Assembly (NCBI GenBank): GCA_900471515.1
Contig: UCFC01000045.1
Coordinates: 59,361 to 123,360, forward strand
Reading direction: 5' to 3'
Length of the DNA: 64,000 nt
Source: Hyphomicrobiales bacterium
GTDB lineage: Bacteria; Pseudomonadota; Alphaproteobacteria; Rhizobiales; Rhizobiaceae
Shown piece by piece: positions 31,679-39,326 of this stretch (position 1 is the first letter of the stretch; each line of letters starts with the position of its first letter). A program made the translations under genes and the position numbers. The notes under the pieces are model-generated. The model was not told the DNA's origin and did no database searches. It worked only from the letters and a program-made list of their open reading frames with translations.

Positions 31679-32566
31679 CTACCCCGGAACCGGCTCCAGC
31701 GTGCCGAACCAGGCAACGAGCGCGACAATGCCGAGGGCAAGCACGATCTCCGCCACGGTTCCGGCAAGAAGCGCGCTCGCGGCCCGGCGCGAGCGGCCGA
31801 TGCGCGCCACCAGCCCGTAGCGGTTGGACAGCGCAATCAGCACCATCAGCAGGGCGAGCGCCATCTTCAGGCAGAGCAGCCGCTGATAGGCAACGCTCCA
31901 GTCGAGCGGCAACCCGCCGATGATGAGGAGGCCGTTTGCCGCGCCGGAGAGAATGACCAGCGCCACGGCAATGTGCCCCGCCGCCGAAAAACGGATCAGC
32001 GCCGTGCGTGCCTCGCCCGCCACCGCCGCATCGCCAAGCCGGGGAAGCACGAGCGCGACGGGAACCAGCGCTCCGACCCAGGCGCCGCCCGCAAGCACAT
32101 GCAGCACGTCGTTGCCCCCCTGCAGCAGCCGCAGCCAGCCGTCGTTCATGGCCGCATGGCCGGTCAGCGCCAGGCCGCAGAGCATGAGCGCGCCGGCAAT
32201 TGCCGTAGCGGCAGGCTCTTGCCGTAACGGCAGCAATGTCACCGCAAGGAGAAGAGCGGCAGATAGCGCCTGCCAGGCCCAGGCGGCGCCGATGGAAGTC
32301 CCCGTCAGCACCGCCGCCATGATGGCCCGGTCCAGCCCGTCCGCCCAGCCGTTGCCCAGCATGGCGCAGCGCACCGGCAGCAGCGCCAGCGTGGCGGTGA
32401 CAGCAAGCGCCACCGCCGCGATGCGCCACGGCGCGAGCCTGGCCCAGAGGCTGGCGCCCAGCCCCTCAGGCACGAGCAGCCACAGATAAGCCGCGCTGCC
32501 CCAGAGGAACAGGCTCGCCGCGTCGAAGGCGAAACGGCAGGCGATATTGGCCGTATCCGGCGTCAT
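31679..32566 (-). CDS. copD: Copper resistance/uptake membrane protein CopD
   Basis: The 295-aa membrane protein has about eight helices and the CopD-type histidine and tryptophan motifs (LTGHAAMNDGWLRLLQGGND, VLHVLAGGAWVGALVPV, SAAGHIAVALVI) thought to carry copper. It starts one base inside the copC stop (TGATG at 32564-32568), so CopC delivers to or receives from it. With SCO and PCu(A)C nearby, the pair more likely supports copper uptake and cytochrome oxidase assembly than detoxification. Confidence 0.88.
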   Translation of the reverse strand: MTPDTANIACRFAFDAASLFLWGSAAYLWLLVPEGLGASLWARLAPWRIAAVALAVTATLALLPVRCAMLGNGWADGLDRAIMAAVLTGTSIGAAWAWQALSAALLLAVTLLPLRQEPAATAIAGALMLCGLALTGHAAMNDGWLRLLQGGNDVLHVLAGGAWVGALVPVALVLPRLGDAAVAGEARTALIRFSAAGHIAVALVILSGAANGLLIIGGLPLDWSVAYQRLLCLKMALALLMVLIALSNRYGLVARIGRSRRAASALLAGTVAEIVLALGIVALVAWFGTLEPVPG

Positions 32567-32931
32567 CAGGGCTTTACGGTGAAGCTGAACGAACCGTTCG
32601 TCTTGTGCCCGTCGGCCGAGAGCACGTGCCAGTCGACGCTGTAGCTGCCGGGCGCGAGTTTGCCGGACACCGGCACCATCAGCACCTTGTCGCCCTCCAT
32701 CAGCATGGGCTCGCCGAGCTTGACCTTGCCCTTGTCCGGGCCGGTCACGGTCACACCGCTGAATTTGAGGTCGAGCGCTTCGCTGAAGGTCAGGTCGAGT
32801 TCGCCGGGAGAGGCGACGGCGGCCTTGTCGGCTGGCTCGGAGCCCTGCAGATGCGCGTGCGCAAGCGCCTGGCCGGCAAAAGCGATGCTTGCAAGGGCGG
32901 CGACGGAGAGGATGCGGGTCAGTCTGGACAT
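32566..32931 (-). CDS. copC: Periplasmic copper-binding protein CopC
   Basis: The 121-aa precursor has a signal peptide (LSVAALASIAFAGQALAHAH) that would leave His as the first mature residue, the known Cu(II) ligand of the histidine brace. Further motifs are EPADKA, LTFSEALDLKF and the C-terminal DWHVLSADGHKTNGSFSF with two more ligand His/Asp. This is a beta-barrel copper protein of the periplasm. It is coupled to copD. The upstream gap to the SCO gene carries a large inverted repeat. Confidence 0.92.
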   Translation of the reverse strand: MSRLTRILSVAALASIAFAGQALAHAHLQGSEPADKAAVASPGELDLTFSEALDLKFSGVTVTGPDKGKVKLGEPMLMEGDKVLMVPVSGKLAPGSYSVDWHVLSADGHKTNGSFSFTVKP

Positions 32932-33064
32932 CAGATCATGCCTTTCGTTTGGGTGGGACAGGCGACAGCGCATGGCCCTTTCGAGATTAGACAGTCGGGG
33001 AGCGGATTTATTCCGCATCGTGCCGCCATTTTCCGGGAACCTCCCCTTTTGCGCGGCGTCATCT

Positions 33065-33122
33065 TCGGGCCTGCCCCGAGGATCGGCATCGGCCCGCGGC
33101 AGATCCCTCGGGACAGGCCCGA
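33065..33122. repeat. Large imperfect inverted repeat between copC and SCO
   Basis: TCGGGCCTGCCCCGAGGATC (33065-33084) and GATCCCTCGGGACAGGCCCG (33102-33121) are arms of about 20 bases with one mismatch and one bulge. They could fold into a hairpin of high stability in RNA or DNA. It lies downstream of the SCO stop and upstream of copC, so it may end the SCO message or be a dispersed palindrome. Confidence 0.6.
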
Positions 33123-33174
33123 GGAATGCGCCGCATAAGGCGGGCATCTGTGAGCGACGAACCCGTTCACCATC

Positions 33175-33771
33175 TCACGTCCCCTCGCCCAGCAGCACGT
33201 CGCGGATCTTCCTCAGCGCCTCGTCGCGATCCGCCCCGTAGGGGATCAGCCCTTTCAGCCGCCCGTCGGCGCCGATCAGCAGCAGCGAGACCGTATGGCT
33301 CATGTGATAGTTGCCGTCCTCGGCCGGCAGTTTCTCCGCATGGATGAACCAGCCGTCGGAAACCTTCTTCATCTCCTGCGGCGCGCCGGTAATGCCGGTG
33401 ATGCGGCTGGAAAAGGCGGTGACGTAATCGTGCATCACCGCCTGCGTGTCGCGCTCCGGATCGATGGAGAAGAAATAGGCCCTCAGCGCCCGGCCCCGCT
33501 CGCCGAGCGTCGCCAGCCAGTCCGCCACCTCGTAAAGCGTCGTCGGGCAGGCTTCGGGGCAATGCGTATAGCCGAAATAGACGAGCGCCGGATGCCCCCT
33601 GAAGATCGACTGATCGACCGCGTTGCCCCGGTCGTCGACCAGCGAAAACCGCGCGTCGAACGGCCCCGTGCGCGGCTCGGAAAGATAGAGCGACAGCACG
33701 AGCGCAACCAGCGCGCAGACAAAGGCCGCACTTGCGGCAAGGCCCGAAACGGCAAGGGTGCGCGCGCTCAT
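33175..33771 (-). CDS. SCO1/SenC-family copper chaperone
   Basis: The 198-aa protein has one N-terminal membrane anchor (about 8-30) and a thioredoxin-like domain with the copper site FGYTHCPEACPTTLYE (C71, C75) and the distant His in DGNYHMSHTVSLLLI. SCO proteins load CuA or act as thiol oxidoreductases for cytochrome c oxidase. It overlaps the PCu(A)C fusion gene by ATGA (33768-33771), so the two chaperones are coupled. Confidence 0.92.
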   Translation of the reverse strand: MSARTLAVSGLAASAAFVCALVALVLSLYLSEPRTGPFDARFSLVDDRGNAVDQSIFRGHPALVYFGYTHCPEACPTTLYEVADWLATLGERGRALRAYFFSIDPERDTQAVMHDYVTAFSSRITGITGAPQEMKKVSDGWFIHAEKLPAEDGNYHMSHTVSLLLIGADGRLKGLIPYGADRDEALRKIRDVLLGEGT

Positions 33772-34697
33772 TGGCCGTGCCCCTCATGCCCGCCCTGGCC
33801 GGCCCCGTCCGCGGCAGCCGCCATCGTCACGGTGCCCTCGAAGCTCGCAAACAGCGCCAGCACTTCGGGATCGAGCCCTGCTTCCGCCGCCGCCAGATCG
33901 GCCGAGAGTGCCGCGGCATCCTCGGCCGAAAGCCCCGCCTTTTCCAGCGCCGCCGCCTGCCTGATGGCGTCGCCGCTGCACAGAACGAGGCTCCAGCCGT
34001 GATGGCCCTGTTTCATAAGCGCCCGCCCGCCGCGCCCGTCCTGCTGCCAGCCGGCAATCGCAAAGCCGTTGCGCACGACCACCGGCAGCACGGTCAGCGG
34101 CTTGTCCGGCCGCTCGAACATCGTCTTCAGCACCGCCGGGATCGCTTCCTGCGGCGGCGGCCCGGCCATGTCCATGCCGGGCATCTCCGCCGCCCCCCGG
34201 TTCATGGAGCCGTGATCCATCGAGCCGTGGTCCATGCCCGCGCCGGTGCCGCCGACATCGTCGAGCGGCCCGGCAATCCGGCCGACGGCAAAATCGACCG
34301 TGATCTCGCCGGCCTTCTCGAAGCGCAGCACCGCCCGGATCGTCTCGCCCTGTTTGAAGGGCTTTGCCACGTCCTGGAACATCAGGTGGTAGTTGGGCTC
34401 GAGCGTCACCGTCTGGCCGGCCGGAATGGCAAGCCCGCCCTTCAGCTCGCGCATGGTCATGATGCCGTTCGCCATCGTCATCTGGTGCAGCTGCACGCTG
34501 CCGGCGCGCTCGGAACGTGCGCCAACCAGCCGGTCCGGCGCGCTGCCGCTATTGGTGATGACAAGATAGCCGTCGCCGACCCTGGCGCCCGGCACCATGG
34601 AATGCGAGGCCGCATGGTCGATGCGGATCGTATCCTGTGCGGCCGCCGCCGTTGCGATCAGCAGGCCGGCAAGAAGAGAAACCGTCGTCTTCATCAT
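33768..34697 (-). CDS. PCu(A)C copper chaperone fused to a copper-uptake-associated domain
   Basis: The 309-aa precursor has a signal peptide (TVSLLAGLLIATAAAAQD). Residues of about 25-145 form a PCu(A)C domain with the Cu(I) ligands spread as H-x-M (HSMVPG), M-x-M near TMRELKGG and HLM (PNYHLMFQDV). A His/Met-rich linker (GMDHGSMDHGSMNRG, GMDMAG) leads to a second domain (about 190-290; FERPDKPLTVLPVVV, HHGWSLVLCSGDAIR), as in proteins called copper uptake system-associated. The tail is GGHEGHGQ. Two adjacent ATG codons follow GAGGAGGAGGGG. It is coupled to the SCO gene. Confidence 0.85.
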   Translation of the reverse strand: MMKTTVSLLAGLLIATAAAAQDTIRIDHAASHSMVPGARVGDGYLVITNSGSAPDRLVGARSERAGSVQLHQMTMANGIMTMRELKGGLAIPAGQTVTLEPNYHLMFQDVAKPFKQGETIRAVLRFEKAGEITVDFAVGRIAGPLDDVGGTGAGMDHGSMDHGSMNRGAAEMPGMDMAGPPPQEAIPAVLKTMFERPDKPLTVLPVVVRNGFAIAGWQQDGRGGRALMKQGHHGWSLVLCSGDAIRQAAALEKAGLSAEDAAALSADLAAAEAGLDPEVLALFASFEGTVTMAAAADGAGQGGHEGHGQ

Positions 34698-34707
34698 CCC
34701 CTCCTCC

Positions 34708-36078
34708 TCAGGCAAAGGCGCGCTTCAGCGGCGGCACGAAACGGATCACCATCTGGTCGAAGGCGATCATCAGCAGGATCATCAGGCCGCTCATCGGAAA
34801 GGCGATGGCGAAGGCGAGCACGATGGTCCACAGGCCGAAATAGACCGAGCGCCGCGGCGGCATCGGCGGCACGCCGACCCGCCCCGCCGGCCGCCGCTTC
34901 CACCACATGACGATGCCGGTCACGCAGGAAAGGATGATGGCAAGGCAGGTCGCCAGCATCAGCAGCTGGTTCACGAGCCCGAATTCCTGCCCCTGATGCA
35001 CGTTGATGCCCCATTCGATCGCCCGGCCGAGGAACGGATACTGGCCGAAGGAGAGATCGACGAGCGGCCTGCCGGAATACTGGTCGATATGAACGGTGCG
35101 CTCGTTGTTCAGGTCGTCGGGATAGATCGCCGCCGTATAGACGCCGGTCTCGCTGCCGGGAACGGCAAGATCGAAGCCCGGCGCCATGCCGAGCCCGCGC
35201 GCGATCTCCACCGCCCGGTCAAGCCCGATCGGCTTCTTGGCCTGCGCGGCCGCAATCTCCGACAGCGGCACCGGCGCCTTCTCGACGATCCAGCCGGGCC
35301 TGGGCAGGATGTCTTCCGTCACCTTCTGCGATTTCGGCACGGCATCCCACAGCTGCACCGGATAGCCGAGGCCGTGGTTCGTCAGCCAGGCATTGGCATT
35401 GGCGCCCCAATAGCCCGACCAGGGCATGCCGGTCATCGCCAGGAAGAAGATCAGGATGCCGGCAAAGGCGCCCGTCACCGCATGCAGGTCCCGCCAGAAG
35501 ACCCGCCGCGACGGCCTGCCGCGTACCGTGACCACCCCGCCCGCCTGCCGCCGCGGCCACCACAGATAGATGCCGGTCACGACCAGCACCATGGCGAAAC
35601 CGCCGGTGATTTCGACCAGCTTGTTCGCCGTCTCGCCGAAGAGCGCCAGGCTGTGGATGCGCTTGACGACATAGTTGAACTCCTCCGTCGTGCCCACCTT
35701 GTCCAGCACCGTGCCGTCATACGGGTTGACGAAAACCAGGCTCGCGCCGGCATCGGTCGAGACGGTGACGATGGCCGAGCGGTCGCGGCCTGCCGGGTCC
35801 TTGTAGGAACTCGCGACCGAGCCGGGAACGGCGGCCGCCGCGATCTCGGCGATCTTCTGCGGCGAAAGCCGCTCGCCGGCCGGCGCAACGATATAGCGAT
35901 AGGCAAAGACCGTATCGTTGATCTCGTCCTTGAACAGGTAGAGCGAGCCGGTAACGGCAAGGTTCAGCAGGAAGGGAATGACGAGCAGGCCGGCAAAGAA
36001 ATGCCAGCGCCAGATGGCGCGATAGAGCGAAACGCCCGATACGGCGTCTTCTGCCTCGGCGGCAGCGATTGTAGACAT
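34708..36078 (-). CDS. PepSY-associated membrane protein (copper/iron-reductase-like)
   Basis: The 456-aa protein has four main membrane helices and two PepSY-type periplasmic parts. Motifs include LYRAIWRWHFFAGLLVIPFL at the start, RIHSLALFG, WWPRR, FWRDLHAVTGAFAGILIFFL and INVHQGQEFG. The repeated His residues are typical of the PepSY_TM family, whose members may reduce periplasmic metals. It lies 10 bases upstream of the PCu(A)C fusion gene in the copper cluster, so a role in copper reduction or uptake is likely. Confidence 0.85.
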   Translation of the reverse strand: MSTIAAAEAEDAVSGVSLYRAIWRWHFFAGLLVIPFLLNLAVTGSLYLFKDEINDTVFAYRYIVAPAGERLSPQKIAEIAAAAVPGSVASSYKDPAGRDRSAIVTVSTDAGASLVFVNPYDGTVLDKVGTTEEFNYVVKRIHSLALFGETANKLVEITGGFAMVLVVTGIYLWWPRRQAGGVVTVRGRPSRRVFWRDLHAVTGAFAGILIFFLAMTGMPWSGYWGANANAWLTNHGLGYPVQLWDAVPKSQKVTEDILPRPGWIVEKAPVPLSEIAAAQAKKPIGLDRAVEIARGLGMAPGFDLAVPGSETGVYTAAIYPDDLNNERTVHIDQYSGRPLVDLSFGQYPFLGRAIEWGINVHQGQEFGLVNQLLMLATCLAIILSCVTGIVMWWKRRPAGRVGVPPMPPRRSVYFGLWTIVLAFAIAFPMSGLMILLMIAFDQMVIRFVPPLKRAFA

Positions 36079-36166
36079 GGAAATGGATCCGGATCCCCGG
36101 CCGGCGGCGTCAATGCGGCCCGGCCATGATTGCAGGACGCATCACGGCCCTGGCCGCAATGCGGGT

Positions 36167-36574
36167 TCAGGCAAGGATCGGATTTGCAGGCGGGGCGCGC
36201 GGCCCGGTATTCGGCGGGAAAAGCGCGCGACGGAAGGCTTCCGCGCGGCGCGGCAGCTCTGCCCTCAGCACGAAGCCCATGGGCGCGCCGGTAATGTCGG
36301 CCGGCTGCGGCAGCAGCACGGAAGCGCCGATGCGGCAGGCTTCGCACGGATTGAGATGGGCGATCTTGCCGTGTTCCTTGCCGCTGTCGTCGGTCACGGT
36401 CACGCAGAGCGTCGGCAGCGTGCCGTCGGGCAGCACGTATTGGGCAAGGGCGGCGGGGCTGAGGTCGTTCGCTGCTGCGGCGGGAAGCTGATGCGCAAAG
36501 CCGACGAAAACGAGCGCGATGGCGCACAGAGCGCGCACCAGCCATTGCTCGATCCTGTCCAGCCGACCTTGCAT
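36167..36574 (-). CDS. DUF2946-like protein of the copper cluster
   Basis: The 135-aa protein has a membrane segment or signal at about 12-32 (LVRALCAIALVFVGFAHQLP), then a Cys pair in HLNPCEACRIGASVLLPQP that recalls the C-x-x-C of DUF2946 proteins, often encoded near copper transport genes. A late Arg-rich block follows. The ATG at 36572-36574 (after GATAGGGGAAAG) heads the minus-strand cluster. It probably lies in the periplasm or membrane. The exact role is unknown. Confidence 0.6.
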   Translation of the reverse strand: MQGRLDRIEQWLVRALCAIALVFVGFAHQLPAAAANDLSPAALAQYVLPDGTLPTLCVTVTDDSGKEHGKIAHLNPCEACRIGASVLLPQPADITGAPMGFVLRAELPRRAEAFRRALFPPNTGPRAPPANPILA

Positions 36575-36670
36575 CTTTCCCCTATCCCCGCAGGCGTCGC
36601 CCCCTGATAGCGGCATCCGCGGCAAAGCTCAATGCGGCATTCGCGCACCATCGACGCCTCTTGCGAATCG

Positions 36671-36688
36671 CATAAGTCTGTGCTTATG
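36671..36688. promoter_or_regulatory. Inverted-repeat operator of the ArsR-SRPBCC operon
   Basis: CATAAGTCTGTGCTTATG has perfect six-base arms around six bases, ending nine bases before the likely ATG. Its place suggests autoregulation by the ArsR-family protein. There is no clear ribosome site between operator and start. Confidence 0.55.
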
Positions 36689-36696
36689 TGTTTCCC

Positions 36697-37011
36697 ATGA
36701 TGGAACACGAGATTTTCCGCGCGCTCGCCGATCCGACCCGCCGCTCGATCTTCGAGAAGCTGGCGGCCGGCCGCATGAATGCCAGCGCGCTGCGCCAGGG
36801 CATGGAGATCAGCCAGCCGGCAATGTCCCAGCATCTTGCCGTGCTTCGGGAGGCAAGGCTGGTGCGCGAACAGAAGGAGGGCCGTTTCGTGAATTACGAA
36901 GTCGATCCGGATGGCCTCGCCCTCATCGCCCAATGGCTGGCGAAATACCGCGCCTACTGGCCGGCCCGCATCGATGCTCTCAGGCTCTTGCTGAAGGATA
37001 TGGACCAATGA
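36697..37011 (+). CDS. ArsR-family (non-metal) transcriptional regulator
   Basis: The 104-aa winged-helix protein reads EIFRALADPTRRSIFEKLAA and ISQPAMSQHLAVLREARLVR (recognition helix near 50), the pattern of ArsR regulators paired with SRPBCC proteins. It has no Cys for metal binding. The start is ATG 36697 or 36700; GTG at 36688 overlaps the operator. It overlaps the SRPBCC gene by ATGA (37008-37011). Confidence 0.88.
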   Translation: MMEHEIFRALADPTRRSIFEKLAAGRMNASALRQGMEISQPAMSQHLAVLREARLVREQKEGRFVNYEVDPDGLALIAQWLAKYRAYWPARIDALRLLLKDMDQ

Positions 37012-37373
37012 ACGACGTGAAGGCCAGGGCGCGGGCTCGGGAAAGCGGCATCGTCCAGCACTATGAGCTGGATGCGCCGCCGGAAAAGGTCTGGCGGGCG
37101 ATCAGCATTGCGGAATTCCGCGAGAAATGGCTGCCGAAGGAAGCGCTTGCCGATCCGCAATCCGTCTGCGAAACGCCGGGCCGGGAAATCCGCTACAGGT
37201 TGCGCGACGATGCCCCGCCCCATCTCGAAAGCACCGTCACCTTCACGATCGCCCCGAACGCTTCGGGCGGAACCAGCCTGCGGATCGTCCACGAGCTGAC
37301 CGGCGCGACTTTCGAGCGGCTGGCAAAAACCGTCGCCAACGGCAACAGCCCGATGCTCATGCTCGCCGCCTGA
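37008..37373 (+). CDS. SRPBCC/AHSA1-family protein
   Basis: The 121-aa protein is a START/Bet v1-like fold: YELDAPPEKVWRAISIAEFR at the first strand, then LESTVTFTIAPNASGGTSLR and a C-terminal helix (ATFERLAKTVANGNSPMLML). Such proteins bind hydrophobic ligands, and pairs with ArsR regulators are common. It is coupled to the ArsR gene by ATGA. The ligand is unknown. Confidence 0.82.
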   Translation: MNDVKARARARESGIVQHYELDAPPEKVWRAISIAEFREKWLPKEALADPQSVCETPGREIRYRLRDDAPPHLESTVTFTIAPNASGGTSLRIVHELTGATFERLAKTVANGNSPMLMLAA

Positions 37374-37401
37374 CGCGGCAGGCCCGCCCAAACCGATTTT
37401 C

Positions 37402-37566
37402 CAAAGCATGTCGCGCAAAAGTGTGCAGCGGTTTTGCGGCAACGACATGCGTCAAGCAAAGCATGTCGCGGAAGACCGTGCAGCGGTCTTGCGATGGCGA
37501 CATGCGTCCAACAAAGCATGTCGCGCAAAAGTGTAAAGCGGTTTTGCGGCAACGACATGCGTCCAA
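37402..37566. repeat. Three tandem 55-bp palindromic repeats upstream of clpP
   Basis: Units begin at 37402, 37457 and 37512 with the same CAAAGCATGTCGCG start and CATGCGTC end, exactly 55 bases apart. Each is a nested palindrome: outer arms CATGTCG/CGACATG, inner arms GCAAAA/TTTTGC in units 1 and 3 but AAGACC/GGTCTT in unit 2, so the inner stem changes on both sides together. Related single copies lie at 39267-39315 and 57680-57726. The array ends 16 bases before clpP. Confidence 0.85.
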
Positions 37567-37581
37567 CAAAGGAGTTCGCCG

Positions 37582-38202
37582 ATGCGCGAAACGATGCAGC
37601 TCGTCCCCATGGTCGTAGAACAGTCCTCGAGAGGGGAACGGTCCTTCGACATCTATTCCCGCCTCCTGCGCGAGCGGATCATCTTTCTGAACGGCGAGAT
37701 CAACGATGCGGTTTCCGCCCTCGTCTGCGCCCAGCTTCTGTTTCTCGAAGCCGAAAATCCGAAGAAGCCGATCAATCTCTACATCAATTCGCCGGGCGGC
37801 GTCGTCACCAGCGGTTTTGCCATGTACGACACGATGCGCTTCATCCGCGCGCCGGTGCACACGCTCTGCATGGGAACGGCCCGCTCCATGGGCTCGTTCC
37901 TGCTGATGGCCGGCCAGCCGGGAGAAAGGGCGGCGCTGCCCAATGCCAGCATCCTCATCCACCAGCCCCTCGGCGGCTTCCAGGGGCAGGCATCCGACAT
38001 TCTCATTCATGCCGAGGAGATCCGCAAGATCAAGCAGCGCATGACCGGCCTCTACGCGCAACATTGCGGGCGATCCTATGACGAGTTCGAGACCGCCATG
38101 GACCGCGACCGCTTCCTGACGGCCGAAGAGGCCCTCGAATGGGGCCTGATCGACCGCATCCTGCAGGAGCGCGAAGAGATGGCGGAGGCCGCGCCGCTAT
38201 AG
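37582..38202 (+). CDS. clpP: ATP-dependent Clp protease proteolytic subunit
   Basis: The 206-aa serine protease has the triad expected for ClpP: S102 (GTARSMGSFLL), H127 (ILIHQPLGGFQGQASDI) and D176 (MDRDRFL). NSPGG(V) near 69-73 forms the oxyanion region. ClpP forms a two-ring barrel that degrades proteins fed by ClpA or ClpX. No clpX or clpA is adjacent, so it is likely one of the extra clpP copies usual in rhizobia. GGAG precedes the ATG; three palindromic repeats sit immediately upstream. Confidence 0.92.
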   Translation: MRETMQLVPMVVEQSSRGERSFDIYSRLLRERIIFLNGEINDAVSALVCAQLLFLEAENPKKPINLYINSPGGVVTSGFAMYDTMRFIRAPVHTLCMGTARSMGSFLLMAGQPGERAALPNASILIHQPLGGFQGQASDILIHAEEIRKIKQRMTGLYAQHCGRSYDEFETAMDRDRFLTAEEALEWGLIDRILQEREEMAEAAPL

Positions 38203-38367
38203 CCGCCGGCCGCAGACCTGCCGCCTGCCCGTCAGCTGCCGGACGTCAGTTGCCGGATTTCAGCGCCGTGTCGCAAGGCTCCACGGCCTTGCGCCCCCCC
38301 TCGCCGCCGCCCTAGATAGATGAGCAAGCCCCAGCAATCCCGCTCCGCTTCTGAATCCAGGCCAATA

Positions 38368-39267
38368 ATGAAACGCCACGATTTCGATGATCTCGCCGCC
38401 TTCGTCATCGTCGCGGAGGAGCGCAGCTTCACCCGCGCCGCCGCCCGGCTCGGCATTTCCTCCTCGGGCCTCAGCCACATGATGCGCCAGCTGGAGGAAC
38501 GGCTCGGCATGCGGCTTCTTGCCCGCACCACCCGCAGCGTGGCCACCACAGAGGCCGGCGAGCGCCTGCTCCTCACCCTCCAGCCCGCCTTTGCCGAGAT
38601 CAACCGCGGCCTGCAGGAGCTTGGCAATCTCAGGGAAAAGCCCTCCGGCACCGTGCGCATCACCGCCGGCAAACATGCCGCGACATCGCTTGTCATGCCC
38701 ATCCTGCCGCAGTTTCACCGCACCTATCCGGATATCCGCGTGGAACTCATCGTCGGCGACCGGTTCGAGGATATCGTCGCCTCGCGCTTCGATGCCGGCA
38801 TCCGTTTCGGCGAGCGTATCGACAAGGATATGGTCGGCCTGCGCATCGGCCCGGATATCCGCGCCGCCGTCGTCGGCTCGCCGGATTATTTCGCCCGCTA
38901 TCCGGTGCCGCTGACCCCGGCCGATCTCGCCGGCCACGATTGCGTGACCTATTACATGGCCTCGATGGGCGGCCCCTATGCCTGGGAATTCGAGGAGAAC
39001 GGCCGCGATATCGAGGTGAAAGTGTCGGGCAGTTTCATGGTCAACGATTCCGACATGATGGTCGAGGCGGCGCTGTCGGGCTCGGGCCTCGTCTATGTCT
39101 TCGAGGAATTCGCCGCCGAACATATCAGGAGCGGCCGGCTGGTCCGCGTGCTGGAGGATTACTGCACGCCCTTCGCCGGCTATTCCCTCTACTATCCGAG
39201 CCGGCGACAGATGCCGCCGGCCCTTTCGGTCTTCATCGAGGCGCTGCGCGCCATCCCCAGGCGCTAG
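38368..39267 (+). CDS. LysR-family transcriptional regulator
   Basis: The 299-aa protein has an N-terminal HTH (FVIVAEERSFTRAAARLGIS, GLSHMMRQLEERLG) and a PBP-like sensor domain (SGTVRITAGKHAATSLVMPI, DAGIRFGERIDKDMVG). It belongs to the large group of LysR proteins that control oxidoreductases. The ATG at 38368 gives the standard N-terminus; an upstream frame to 38320 is open. It converges with the alcohol dehydrogenase gene, so the target is unclear. Confidence 0.9.
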   Translation: MKRHDFDDLAAFVIVAEERSFTRAAARLGISSSGLSHMMRQLEERLGMRLLARTTRSVATTEAGERLLLTLQPAFAEINRGLQELGNLREKPSGTVRITAGKHAATSLVMPILPQFHRTYPDIRVELIVGDRFEDIVASRFDAGIRFGERIDKDMVGLRIGPDIRAAVVGSPDYFARYPVPLTPADLAGHDCVTYYMASMGGPYAWEFEENGRDIEVKVSGSFMVNDSDMMVEAALSGSGLVYVFEEFAAEHIRSGRLVRVLEDYCTPFAGYSLYYPSRRQMPPALSVFIEALRAIPRR

Positions 39268-39315
39268 CGCATGTCGCACAAAAGCGTGCAGCGGTTTTGT
39301 GGTGACGACATGCGC
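39267..39315. repeat. Palindromic repeat, single copy between convergent genes
   Basis: GCGCATGTCGCACAAAAG...TTTTGTGGTGACGACATGCGC is related to the 37402 array. Inner arms here are ACAAAA/TTTTGT in place of GCAAAA/TTTTGC, another paired change. It overlaps the LysR stop region and lies just after the dehydrogenase gene end, so it may act as a terminator for both. Confidence 0.75.
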
Positions 39316-39326
39316 AAACAGGAACG

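Noticed and set aside
37402..37566. A CRISPR array
   Set aside because: The three 55-bp units are contiguous with no unique spacers, are nested palindromes and have no cas genes nearby.
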